Assembly: GCF_963675455.1 (NCBI RefSeq)
Contig: NZ_OY776217.1
Location: 1,474,001-1,538,000, forward strand
Direction of reading: 5' to 3'
DNA length: 64,000 bases
Source: Emcibacter sp.
GTDB lineage: Bacteria > Pseudomonadota > Alphaproteobacteria > Sphingomonadales > Emcibacteraceae
The notes below the pieces were generated by a model. That model saw only the letters and a list, made by a program, of their open reading frames with translations. It had not been told where the DNA came from and did no database searches. This document shows positions 1 through 8,302 of this stretch, in pieces (the first letter of the stretch is position 1; each line of letters opens with the position of its first letter). Made by a program: the position numbers and the translations under genes.

Positions 1-118
1 TAATCCCTGGGGCGGGCACGGATTCGATCCGGTGCCCCCTAAAGAAGGGGAAAAAGGGCAGAAGGCAGACGAAAACGAATGTAAATGCCAGACCGGGCAT
101 CACGGCGGCGAAGTTTGA
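1..118 (+). CDS. yidD: Membrane protein insertion efficiency factor YidD (C-terminal end only)
   Basis: The frame open from base 2 reads NPWGGHGFDPVP and then a charged tail that includes a CKC motif, ending in TGA at 116-118. The NPWGGxGxDPVP block is the conserved C-terminal signature of YidD, a small membrane-associated protein that helps YidC insert proteins into the inner membrane. Only about 38 residues are in the window; the start lies to the left. It stops 18 bases before yidC, in the usual rpmH-rnpA-yidD-yidC order, which supports the call. The hydrophilic His/Cys-containing tail after the signature varies between species. Confidence 0.85.
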   Translation, partial: NPWGGHGFDPVPPKEGEKGQKADENECKCQTGHHGGEV

Positions 119-136
119 AGGTACTGAGAAGGGTTT

Positions 137-1876
137 ATGCAGCAGGATAACAAGAATTTCATATTGGCCATTGTGTTAACGATGGCGATATTGCTGGGGT
201 ACGAATTTTTTATCTCAAAACCGCAAAAGGAAGCCGCCGAAAAAGCCCGGCAGGAACAACTGTTGGCGCAAAAAGCCGCTGACAATGCATCCGTACCGCA
301 GATGTCCGCCCCGGGAACCATTCCGGGCATGGATGCGCCGGTGATCAAGGACACGCCGCAGGACCGTAAAGAGCAGCTGGCGACAACGCCGCGTATTCCC
401 ATCGTGTCCCCCCGCGTTCATGGTTCTATTTCGCTCAGGGGCGGTCGCCTGGATGACCTCACTCTCCGGGATTATCATGTGGAAGTGGACGGCAAGGAAG
501 AAGTGGTTCTGCTCAGTCCTGCCGGAAGCGGCAAGGGCTATTATGCGGAATTCGGCTGGGCCGGTGTTGAAAACGGTCCCGATAAAAATACCATCTGGAC
601 TGCCGACAAGGGCGAACTGAACGCCGGTGACAAAGTGACCCTCAGCTGGGCCAACGGCAAGGGGCTGGTGTTCAAGCGGACCGTCGGTCTTGATGAAAAC
701 TATATGTTCACCCTGAGCCAGTCTGTCACCAACACGGGCGAGACCCCTGTAACGCTGGCGCCTTATGGTCTTGTATCCCGGGAAAGCCGTCCTACAGGCC
801 AGAAGCTTTTCATCCTGCATGAAGGCCCGCTCTGGGTCACCGGTGAGGGCAAGGAAGAATTCGATTACGGTGATATCGAGGATGAAACCGAAAAAGCCCA
901 TGGCCTGGCCGGTGGCTGGCTTGGCATTACAGACAAATACTGGCTCGTGGCCCTGATCCCGGACGACAGGGAAGAATTTGATGCCCGTATCCTGCGTCAT
1001 GCCACAGCGAGGGGCGAGAGATTCCAGGCCGACTATATCCTGGCCTCCCGGGTGGTAAATCCCGGCCAGACGGTGGAAGTTTCGGACAAGCTTTTTGCCG
1101 GCGCCAAGGAAGTGGAACTTCTGGATCAATACCGTGAAACCCAGAATATCCGCCTGTTTAACTATGCCATTGACTGGGGCTGGTTTGATTTTCTGACCAA
1201 GCCGATTTTCTATGTTCTGGATTTCCTGTTTGGCCTTGTCGGTAATTTCGGCGTGGCGATCCTTCTGTTGACAGTTGGTATCCGCCTGGTGCTGTTCCCG
1301 GTGGCGAACAAGCAGTTTGTTTCCATGAGCAAAATGAAAAAGCTCACCCCCAAGATGAAAGCACTGAAGGAAAAATACGGTGATGACCGCATGCGCATGC
1401 AGCAGGAAACCATGGCCCTTTACAAAAACGAAAAGGTCAACCCGCTGGCAAGCTGTCTGCCGATCGTGATTCAGATCCCGATTTTCTTCGCGCTTTATAA
1501 AACGCTCTATGTCACCATTGACATGCGGCATGAGCCCTTTGTCCTGTGGATCAAGGATCTGGCTGCGCCGGACCCGCTTCTGGTGACCAACCTGTTCGGC
1601 CTTATTCCCTGGGATCCTCCCACTTTCCTGGCGGTGGGTATCCTGCCGGTTCTGATGGGCGTTACCATGTGGCTGCAGCAGAAGCTGAACCCGGCCGCCA
1701 TGGATCCGGTACAGCAGAAAATCTTTATGTTCATGCCGATCATGTTCACGTTTATCCTGGCCAACTTTGCTGTTGGTCTGGTGATCTACTGGACCTGGAA
1801 CAATATCCTCAGCATTATCCAGCAGTGGATCATTATGCGCAGGGTCGATGCCGAAGTGCCTGAGAAAGACAGTTAA
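137..1876 (+). CDS. yidC: Membrane protein insertase YidC
   Basis: YidC inserts and folds inner-membrane proteins, alone or with SecYEG. The 579-residue length fits the Gram-negative type. An N-terminal membrane anchor (about residues 8-26) is followed by a long periplasmic beta domain (about 60-350). The conserved five-helix 60KD_IMP insertase core follows (about 355-570), containing KPIFYVLDFLFGLVGNFGVA and the cytoplasmic loop KMKKLTPKMKALKEKYGDD. A GAGAAGGG ribosome site precedes the ATG. It follows yidD and is separated from engB by 8 bases, so the three are probably cotranscribed. Nothing is unusual in length or motifs. Confidence 0.97.
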   Translation: MQQDNKNFILAIVLTMAILLGYEFFISKPQKEAAEKARQEQLLAQKAADNASVPQMSAPGTIPGMDAPVIKDTPQDRKEQLATTPRIPIVSPRVHGSISLRGGRLDDLTLRDYHVEVDGKEEVVLLSPAGSGKGYYAEFGWAGVENGPDKNTIWTADKGELNAGDKVTLSWANGKGLVFKRTVGLDENYMFTLSQSVTNTGETPVTLAPYGLVSRESRPTGQKLFILHEGPLWVTGEGKEEFDYGDIEDETEKAHGLAGGWLGITDKYWLVALIPDDREEFDARILRHATARGERFQADYILASRVVNPGQTVEVSDKLFAGAKEVELLDQYRETQNIRLFNYAIDWGWFDFLTKPIFYVLDFLFGLVGNFGVAILLLTVGIRLVLFPVANKQFVSMSKMKKLTPKMKALKEKYGDDRMRMQQETMALYKNEKVNPLASCLPIVIQIPIFFALYKTLYVTIDMRHEPFVLWIKDLAAPDPLLVTNLFGLIPWDPPTFLAVGILPVLMGVTMWLQQKLNPAAMDPVQQKIFMFMPIMFTFILANFAVGLVIYWTWNNILSIIQQWIIMRRVDAEVPEKDS

Positions 1877-1884
1877 AGGTAAAG

Positions 1885-2547
1885 ATGACCGAAGAAATGA
1901 CAGAACAGGAGAAGGCGGTCTGGCTTGAGCGGGGCCGTCTTCTTTTTACCCAGAGCTGCGATTTTATCATGGGGTCGCCGGTCCTGGAAAACCTGCCACC
2001 GGCTGATTACGCCGAGATTGCCTTTGCCGGCCGCTCGAATGTAGGCAAATCAAGCCTGATCAACGGGCTGACCGGGCGCAAGACCCTGGCCCGGACGTCC
2101 AATACGCCCGGCCGTACCCAGATGCTTAATTTCTTCCTTCTGGGCAAGGCAACGGATTTGGCTCTGTACCTCGTGGATCTGCCTGGATACGGCTATGCCA
2201 AGGTCTCCCGGTCGCTGGTCAAGGAATGGACCAAACTGATGAAAGACTATCTCCGGGGCCGGCCGAACCTGCGCCGGGTCTATGTGCTGGTGGACAGCCG
2301 GCACGGCATCAAGGAAGGCGACCGGGACATCATGAAACTGATGGACGAAAGCGCCGTTTCCTACCAGATTATCCTGACAAAAGTTGACAAGCTCAAAAAA
2401 GGAGAGCAGGAAAAGGTCAGGGAGGAAACCGAAAACGCCATCAAAAAGAATGTGGCGGCTTATCCGCAGGTGATCCTGACCAGTTCGGTCAAGGGAGACG
2501 GCCTGGACGAGCTGCGGGCCAGTATCGCGGTCCTGGCGGCCTCTTGA
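1885..2547 (+). CDS. engB: Ribosome biogenesis GTP-binding protein EngB/YihA
   Basis: This is a TRAFAC-class GTPase needed for assembly of the large ribosomal subunit. The G-motifs are in order: Walker A GRSNVGKSS (about residues 48-56), switch region TPGRTQ, G3 DLPGYGYAK and G4 TKVDK. The length of 220 residues is normal for the family, with a slightly extended acidic N-terminus. An AAAGGTAAAG ribosome site sits just before the ATG. It follows yidC by 8 bases and precedes argB by 25 bases; this yidC-engB-argB order is common in alphaproteobacteria. Confidence 0.96.
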   Translation: MTEEMTEQEKAVWLERGRLLFTQSCDFIMGSPVLENLPPADYAEIAFAGRSNVGKSSLINGLTGRKTLARTSNTPGRTQMLNFFLLGKATDLALYLVDLPGYGYAKVSRSLVKEWTKLMKDYLRGRPNLRRVYVLVDSRHGIKEGDRDIMKLMDESAVSYQIILTKVDKLKKGEQEKVREETENAIKKNVAAYPQVILTSSVKGDGLDELRASIAVLAAS

Positions 2548-2572
2548 ACGACAGATGACAGGTTAAAGGTGC

Positions 2573-3493
2573 ATGATGACAGAGCAGGAAAAGCTGGACA
2601 AAAAAGAGCAAAAAGCAAGAAATCTGCGGAAGGCCAAGACGCTTTCCGAGGCTTTGCCCTATATGCGACGTTATGCAGGCCAGACCATTGTCATCAAATA
2701 TGGCGGACATGCCATGGGCGACGAGGACCTTGCCCACGACTTTGCCCATGATATCGTATTGATGAAACAGGTCGGTATGAACCCGGTAGTAGTCCACGGC
2801 GGCGGTCCGCAGATCGGCAAGATGCTTGAGGCCCTGCAGATCAAAAGCTCCTTCATTGACGGCCTCCGGGTGACCGACAAGGATACCATCAAGATCGCTG
2901 AAATGGTGCTTAGCGGCAGCCTGAATAAATCCATAGTGGCCTCGATCAACAATGTGGGCGGCCAGGCGGTCGGTCTGTCCGGCAAGGACAGCAACCTGGT
3001 GATCGCGGAACCGCTGCGGCGCACCCGCAAGGATCCGGACAGCAATATCGAACAGGTGCTGGACCTGGGTTTTGTCGGCTATCCCAAAAAAGTCAATGCG
3101 GACTTCCTGCGCATGTTCGAGGCATCATCGGTCATTCCGGTGATTGCCCCTATCGGTCTCGGCGAAAACGGTGAAACCTTCAATATCAATGCGGACACCA
3201 TGGCTGGTGCCATTGCCGAAGCGCTGGGGGCGACACGCCTGCTGCTGCTGACCGATGTGGAAGGTGTGCTTGATAAAAACGGCGAACTGGTTTCGGAAAT
3301 GACCGAGGAAAAAGCCCGTGAAATGATTGCCGACGGCACCATTTCAGGCGGGATGATTCCCAAGATCGACACCTGTATCCATGCGGTGGATCACGGGGTG
3401 GAGGCGGCTGTTATCATTGACGGCCGGGTCAAGCATGCCCTGCTGCTGGAACTGTTCACCGAACATGGCGCCGGCAGCTTCATCGGCCATTAA
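2573..3493 (+). CDS. argB: Acetylglutamate kinase
   Basis: ArgB phosphorylates N-acetyl-L-glutamate, the second step of arginine synthesis, in the cytoplasm. The 306-residue protein has the amino-acid-kinase fold with IKYGGHAMGD (about 41-50), the substrate loop VVVHGGGPQIG (about 72-82), and the C-terminal GGMIPKI and hinge region of arginine-regulated enzymes. The start is either of two consecutive ATG codons (2573 or 2576), preceded by TTAAAGGT. It is the last gene of the yidD-yidC-engB-argB run and ends at a hairpin terminator directly after the stop codon. Confidence 0.96.
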   Translation: MMTEQEKLDKKEQKARNLRKAKTLSEALPYMRRYAGQTIVIKYGGHAMGDEDLAHDFAHDIVLMKQVGMNPVVVHGGGPQIGKMLEALQIKSSFIDGLRVTDKDTIKIAEMVLSGSLNKSIVASINNVGGQAVGLSGKDSNLVIAEPLRRTRKDPDSNIEQVLDLGFVGYPKKVNADFLRMFEASSVIPVIAPIGLGENGETFNINADTMAGAIAEALGATRLLLLTDVEGVLDKNGELVSEMTEEKAREMIADGTISGGMIPKIDTCIHAVDHGVEAAVIIDGRVKHALLLELFTEHGAGSFIGH

Positions 3494-3520
3494 AAAAGGC
3501 GGTTTAAACCGCCTTTTCCT
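3492..3520. terminator. Bidirectional Rho-independent terminator
   Basis: A perfect hairpin, AAGGCGG-TTTAAA-CCGCCTT, is flanked by an A-run on the left and a T-run on the right, so it can end both argB from the left and the DUF2336 gene converging from the right. The hairpin begins at the argB stop codon. Confidence 0.85.
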
Positions 3521-4770
3521 TATGCATAAAGTTCCAGTTCATATTCCATTTCTGCCGTAGACAGAGGATAGTCGACGCCGTCTTTGGCATTGAGGAAATC
3601 TTCCGGCGGGATATGGGCCAGCTTGTGTTGCATGTTGAGAGCCGTGCGCATGCTGAGCTCGCTGCGCCAGGCGAGGGCGACAATGCGGCGGCTTTTGTTG
3701 CTGGCGATCAGTTTGCGGACATTGTCCACATGAATTTGCGACAACAGGCCCAGGCACTGAATCACCAGTTCCCGCTGTTTGTTGGCCAGGGCATTCTGAA
3801 TAAAGTCATCATCCACGACACCCTTGTCCACCAGGTCGCGTGCCTGTTCGGCGAGAGTCTGTACGTCTTCCTCATCCACCTGCTGATCCTGTATTCTTTG
3901 ACGCACACTGGTCAGGATTTCATCGGCGATATTTTTCTCCAGATGGTTTTTCTCGATCATGCGCGTGACCAGTGACGAGGCGACGAATCCGGCGATCCGC
4001 TTGATCGCCCTGAGCGACAGGTTGGGGCGTTCCGCCAGCGGCGGATGCATGGTTTCGATGCTTCTGGCCTGATCAATGATCGCGTCCAGGGTATCTTCCC
4101 GGATCTGGGCGTTCTGATTGGCAATCAGGGCGGAAACGGCAGGAATATCAAGAGAATTGGTCAGGGCGTCGGAGATGTCCTCGCTGACGCTGTCCCGCTG
4201 GGCAATGGCTGACAGGGCGCCGCTGACAGTGGTTACGGCGATAATTTCTTTCAGGTCCACATCGCTGAGCAGCGGTGAATATTCAAGAATGGGCGCACAA
4301 ACCGCCAGTTCTTCATCCATGGCCAGGGTTTTGATGATCCGGTGCGGGACCAGATCAGATGATTTCAGTTCTTCGGAAACGATCTGGCGGACCTTTGGGA
4401 ACTGGTCACTGGCCAGCTTTTCCAGGATTTCGATGGCTTTTTCACGGATCTGGACCTGATCATGACGGGACAGGTCGGGGAAAATCCGGGATATCTTGCG
4501 GGCCAGTTCTTCACGGACTTCATTATCATTATCGTTGGCAAGGATTTCGTCCGCCTGAATTGGCGTGCTTTCATTTCCGGCGACATCCCGCCGAATGGCG
4601 GCGTCCTGGTCAGAAGCCAGGTAATAGAGTACCTCTGGCTGGGTTTCCGGCCGCTGGGCGAGAAGCTTCTTGTCGTTGGCTTTCTGTTTTTCCAGTGCGG
4701 CGCGCGCCTTTTCGTAGGAGAGGTTTTTCTTATCGTTCTTATCAAAGATTTTGTTAAGCAGATTTTTCAT
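3520..4770 (-). CDS. DUF2336 domain-containing protein
   Basis: The 416-residue protein is soluble and almost wholly alpha-helical, with HEAT-like repeated helices (for example REDTLDAIIDQA, KIAKIL-type pairs and the stretch around IRREVAGN-like IRRDVAGNEST). This matches DUF2336, a family typical of alphaproteobacteria whose biochemical role is unknown. The start at 4770 (MKNLLNKIFDK) is chosen because GGGAGGGATAACA lies just before it; an upstream in-frame codon would require deeper overlap with the next gene. It overlaps the end of the diguanylate cyclase gene by 17 bases, so translation is probably coupled and the two products may act in the same signalling pathway. That link is inference. 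Confidence 0.8.
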   Translation of the reverse strand: MKNLLNKIFDKNDKKNLSYEKARAALEKQKANDKKLLAQRPETQPEVLYYLASDQDAAIRRDVAGNESTPIQADEILANDNDNEVREELARKISRIFPDLSRHDQVQIREKAIEILEKLASDQFPKVRQIVSEELKSSDLVPHRIIKTLAMDEELAVCAPILEYSPLLSDVDLKEIIAVTTVSGALSAIAQRDSVSEDISDALTNSLDIPAVSALIANQNAQIREDTLDAIIDQARSIETMHPPLAERPNLSLRAIKRIAGFVASSLVTRMIEKNHLEKNIADEILTSVRQRIQDQQVDEEDVQTLAEQARDLVDKGVVDDDFIQNALANKQRELVIQCLGLLSQIHVDNVRKLIASNKSRRIVALAWRSELSMRTALNMQHKLAHIPPEDFLNAKDGVDYPLSTAEMEYELELYA

Positions 4771-6577
4771 TGTTATCCCTCCCCTTGTCATTCCCGGCAT
4801 TGCTGGCGCTTCCGTTTTCTCCGGTGGCCGCCTCTGCCAGGGCGACGGCGTTCTTGCCTGCCTTCTTGACCTCATAGAGTGCTGTATCTGCCCGTTCAAG
4901 CAACTGATCCAGTGTAGGGTTTTCGCGCGGCGTACTGACGGCGACACCAATGGACAGGCCCGGCGCCGGAGACAATGTACCCGTTATCTTGTGCAACTGG
5001 CGGCGGCCGGCGACCAGTTCGCTGGCTTTTTCCATTGCCACATCCGTATCCACATTTTCAAGCCACAGGGCGAATTCATCACCGCCCAATCGGCAGACAT
5101 AATCTCCAATGCGGGTGTTTTTGCTGAGCAGTTCCGCGACTTTTTGCAGGACTTCGTCTCCGGTGGCGTGTCCCATCTGGTCATTGACGGTTTTGAAGTT
5201 ATCAAGATCAACAAACAAAAGAGCGCAGTTTTCCCGGCTTCGTTTCTGATGAGCGATCCGTTTCCTGACTTCTTCGGAAAAGGCGCGCCGGTTCAAAAGG
5301 CCTGTAAGTTCGTCGGTGCGGGACAGATATTCCAGTTCTTCCTGGTTGTGGATCTGTTCCAGGGCGATGCCAAGATGGCTGGCAATCCCGTTGAACAGGA
5401 TAGCGTCATCTTCGGACCACTCCTGACCCTGGTCATCGCGGATCAGGAAAAAGGCGCCGTTCGGTTCATTGTGATGCTGGGTGATGCTGCACAGTATAGA
5501 CCGGCCGTCCAGCGTCAGGGTTAAAGCTGTGCGGGTGTCACTTGCGGTATTATCCCTGCCAACCTCAAGGGCTTTCCGGCGGAGGGTTTCAATCAGGCCG
5601 TCGTCATCCAGGTTTCCGGAACTGGACCTGACCCGGGTATCGAGAACACCGCTTCGGGATTTGGTAATTTCAATGATGCAGCCGTGACGGGCCCGGATGC
5701 CTTCGAGTGTGGCATTCATCAGGTTTGTAAAAATCTCGTCCGGTTTGGAAATGTCGCGGATAGTGGTGATGATGCGGTTGAGGATATGTTCCCGCTTGCC
5801 GATTTTGCGCAGGGCGGCTTCGCGTTCCCGAATGACAGTGATGTCCCGGCAAACGCCGCGGGCCCCCTGCCAGCTTGATTTGTTGTCGATAATGGGAACG
5901 GAGGAAACCAGAATACAGGCCTTGGTGCCGTCGTTGCGCTGGACCCAGACTTCCATGTCATGGATGGCGTCCAGGGTATCGAAAGGATTCTTGCCTTCGT
6001 TGCCAACGATCAGGTCGGCGGCGGCCTTGCCGTTCAGTTCATAGGCAGTATAGCCCAATATGCCTTTGGGGGAGACATATTTGAAACGACCCTGACTGTC
6101 GGTCTCCCAGGAAAAGTCGCTGGAACAACTGACCAGGTCCTTGAACATTTGTCGTGAGTCAACAAGGGCGTTGGTCAGGTTGTGTTCTACGGTGGTTTCC
6201 CTGGCGGTGATCAGGACAGCCTGTTTATTGCCTGTGCCTGCAAGTGAGGCCGGGAAGGTGCCCAGGTTATAATGGCGAATGCCCTTGCTGTCGTTGATGA
6301 CCAGCTTCTGCATGTCCGGACAGTTGTTTGTCAGGCTGCGGCTGATCAGGCCGGCCAGGCTTGGATCATTGTTTTTCAGGGCTTCGACAATGCCGATCGC
6401 ATGGATGTTATGATGCAGCACGTTGTGGCTGTCGTCGACCATTAGCGCAGGGCCAGGATAAAGCTCGATAATCATTTCCGGCTTGAAATTATAGGCGGAC
6501 AGATCCGGCAGGGGATTTTTTTCCCGCGATAAATTTGATTTTTGTATGATCCGTGCGATATTGGCGTCCATGCTCAT
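4754..6577 (-). CDS. Diguanylate cyclase with PAS and GAF-like sensor domains
   Basis: GGDEF enzymes make the second messenger cyclic di-GMP from two GTP. The 607-residue protein lacks clear membrane segments. It carries a PAS-like region near residues 30-130, a canonical PAS/PAC domain around 145-265 (FSWETDSQGRFKYVSP then GARGVCRDITVIRERE), a GAF-like region around 275-410, and the cyclase domain about 420-585. The active-site motif is intact (RLGGDEFALW) and DELTGLLNRRAF starts the domain. No EAL domain is present. The stop codon lies inside the start of the DUF2336 gene. Its start is 109 bases from the divergent nucleotidase gene. A second ATG two codons downstream is also possible. Confidence 0.9.
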   Translation of the reverse strand: MSMDANIARIIQKSNLSREKNPLPDLSAYNFKPEMIIELYPGPALMVDDSHNVLHHNIHAIGIVEALKNNDPSLAGLISRSLTNNCPDMQKLVINDSKGIRHYNLGTFPASLAGTGNKQAVLITARETTVEHNLTNALVDSRQMFKDLVSCSSDFSWETDSQGRFKYVSPKGILGYTAYELNGKAAADLIVGNEGKNPFDTLDAIHDMEVWVQRNDGTKACILVSSVPIIDNKSSWQGARGVCRDITVIREREAALRKIGKREHILNRIITTIRDISKPDEIFTNLMNATLEGIRARHGCIIEITKSRSGVLDTRVRSSSGNLDDDGLIETLRRKALEVGRDNTASDTRTALTLTLDGRSILCSITQHHNEPNGAFFLIRDDQGQEWSEDDAILFNGIASHLGIALEQIHNQEELEYLSRTDELTGLLNRRAFSEEVRKRIAHQKRSRENCALLFVDLDNFKTVNDQMGHATGDEVLQKVAELLSKNTRIGDYVCRLGGDEFALWLENVDTDVAMEKASELVAGRRQLHKITGTLSPAPGLSIGVAVSTPRENPTLDQLLERADTALYEVKKAGKNAVALAEAATGENGSASNAGNDKGRDNNEKSA

Positions 6578-6686
6578 AATAACTCGAAAACCCTACTGAT
6601 CCTGTGGCGAATATGACCTTCATGATACTGACCAAGCTGTTAACAACTGGTTTACTCTTTCGGAAAAAGAGGGATAAAATTTAAAA

Positions 6687-7367
6687 ATGACTCTGGATAT
6701 CTCGCAACTGGAACATTGGGTCTTTGATCTCGACAATACGCTCTACCCGGCGGCCAACAATCTCTTTGCCCAGGTGGACAGGCGGATGGGTGAATTTATC
6801 GCCGGAAGATTCAACCTGGAGAAGGAAGAAGCACGGGCCCTGCAAAAGTATTTTTTCAAGACCCACGGCACGACTCTGCGGGGCTTGATGAGCGAACATG
6901 ATGTGTCGCCGGACGAGTTTCTGGACTTTGTCCATGATGTGGATTTCAGCGGCCTGCAGCCGGACCCGGAACTGGCCCGGGCGCTCAGGGCGCTGCCGGG
7001 TGAAAAGTTCATCTATACCAATGCGGATACTCCCTATGCGGAGAAGGTGCTTGAACGGCTTGGTATCGGGGATGTTTTTGATGTGATTTTTGATATCCGG
7101 CAGGCCGGATTTTCGCCGAAACCTGACCGGGATAGCTTCCGCAAAATGATTGAACATACTGGCCTGAATGCCGGAAAATCCGTGATGGTGGAAGACATCG
7201 CCCGCAATCTGGCGCCGGCCCGGGAAATGGGTATGAAAACCGTCTGGGTGCCGACCGACCAGGCATGGTCGCGGGAAGGCATGGACAGCGATCATATTGA
7301 CTATACGGTTGAGGACCTGACCGGCTGGCTTTCCGCCCTTTCGAACGGCCCTGAACAAAAAAAGTAA
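6687..7367 (+). CDS. HAD-family pyrimidine 5'-nucleotidase
   Basis: This 226-residue haloacid-dehalogenase-type phosphatase opens with the nucleophile motif FDLDNTLYP (about residues 13-21), followed by a helical cap, IYTNAD (motif II), FSPKPD (motif III lysine) and MVEDIARNL (motif IV acidic pair). The DNTLYP form and overall length fit the SDT1/PhoE-like pyrimidine 5'-nucleotidase group, which dephosphorylates UMP/CMP or related metabolites; the exact substrate cannot be read from sequence. The ribosome site is weak. It lies 91 bases upstream of dapD, which seems to have its own promoter. Confidence 0.85.
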   Translation: MTLDISQLEHWVFDLDNTLYPAANNLFAQVDRRMGEFIAGRFNLEKEEARALQKYFFKTHGTTLRGLMSEHDVSPDEFLDFVHDVDFSGLQPDPELARALRALPGEKFIYTNADTPYAEKVLERLGIGDVFDVIFDIRQAGFSPKPDRDSFRKMIEHTGLNAGKSVMVEDIARNLAPAREMGMKTVWVPTDQAWSREGMDSDHIDYTVEDLTGWLSALSNGPEQKK

Positions 7368-7383
7368 CGGGTATCATGAATTA

Positions 7384-7411
7384 TTGACAGCCGGGGCGGG
7401 ATCGTTATTGT
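7384..7411 (+). promoter_or_regulatory. Candidate sigma-70 promoter for dapD
   Basis: TTGACA at 7384-7389 is followed after 16 bases by TATTGT at 7406-7411, about 48 bases upstream of the dapD ATG. The -35 box is perfect. This region is also the reason the upstream in-frame ATG at 7384 is rejected as the dapD start. Confidence 0.5.
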
Positions 7412-7458
7412 CGGGCCGTAAACCGAACCAGAAGTGCCACAACTTAGGGAAATATAGT

Positions 7459-8301
7459 ATGACGGACAAGTCACTGGAACAGGTCATTGAGCAGGCCTGG
7501 GAAGATCGTGCAGAACTGACCACATCCACCACCGGCGAAGTGCGCGAAGCAGTGGAAGAAACACTGAACCTGCTGGACAGCGGCAAGGCCCGGGTGGCCT
7601 CCAGGGAAACTGGTGAATGGGTGGTGCACCAGTGGCTGAAAAAAGCGGTTCTTTTGTCTTTCCGTCTCAATGACATGGCCGTGATCCCGGGTGGACCCGG
7701 CGGCAGTACCTGGTACGACAAGGTGCCGAGCAAGTTCGAAGGCTGGGGGCAGGATGAATTTTCACAGGCCGGATTCCGTGCCGTTCCCTCCTGTGTTGTC
7801 CGCCACTCCGCTTATATTGCCCCCGGGGCGGTTTTGATGCCCTCTTTCGTCAATCTGGGAGCCTATGTGGGTGAAGGAACAATGGTCGATACCTGGGTCA
7901 CCATCGGGTCCTGCGCCCAGATTGGCAAAAATGTGCATGTCTCCGGCGGCGTTGGCATTGGCGGTGTTCTGGAGCCCCTGCAGGCCGGACCGGTGATTAT
8001 TGAGGATAACTGTTTCATCGGCGCCCGCTCCGAAGTAGCAGAAGGCGTTGTGGTTGAAGAAGGCGCCGTGCTTAGTATGGGCGTTTTCCTCGGCGCAAGC
8101 ACCAAGATCGTCGATCGGGAAACCGGCGAGGTTATGTATGGCCGCGTGCCGGCCTACAGCGTCGTGGTGCCGGGCACCCTGCCGGGTAAACCGCTGGCGG
8201 ACGGCACCCCGGGGCCGAACCTGGCGGCCGCAATTATCGTGAAACGGGTGGATGAACGGACACGTTCCAAAACCTCCATCAATGAACTGTTGAGGGACTG
8301 A
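7459..8301 (+). CDS. dapD: 2,3,4,5-tetrahydropyridine-2,6-dicarboxylate N-succinyltransferase
   Basis: DapD transfers succinate from succinyl-CoA to tetrahydrodipicolinate in the succinylase route to meso-DAP and lysine. The 280-residue product has a helical N-terminal domain and a left-handed beta helix of hexapeptide repeats (about residues 105-235, for example SAYIAPGAVLMPSFVN and GTMVDTWVTIGSCAQIG). The start at 7459 (MTDKSLEQ) is favoured by AGGGA eight bases upstream and by agreement with the family's usual N-terminus. It ends one base before the dapE start codon, so dapD and dapE form an operon for consecutive steps of the pathway. Confidence 0.95.
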   Translation: MTDKSLEQVIEQAWEDRAELTTSTTGEVREAVEETLNLLDSGKARVASRETGEWVVHQWLKKAVLLSFRLNDMAVIPGGPGGSTWYDKVPSKFEGWGQDEFSQAGFRAVPSCVVRHSAYIAPGAVLMPSFVNLGAYVGEGTMVDTWVTIGSCAQIGKNVHVSGGVGIGGVLEPLQAGPVIIEDNCFIGARSEVAEGVVVEEGAVLSMGVFLGASTKIVDRETGEVMYGRVPAYSVVVPGTLPGKPLADGTPGPNLAAAIIVKRVDERTRSKTSINELLRD

Positions 8302-8302
8302 T

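Noticed and set aside
215..1531. Long open frame on the minus strand inside yidC (438 codons)
   Set aside because: It lies wholly antisense to yidC, has no ribosome site or known motifs, and has the low-complexity composition expected from the complement of a coding frame in moderately GC-rich DNA.
6655..6671. CTCTTT/AAAGAG hairpin just upstream of the HAD nucleotidase
   Set aside because: Weak six-base stem, no T-run; probably only the purine-rich ribosome-binding region.
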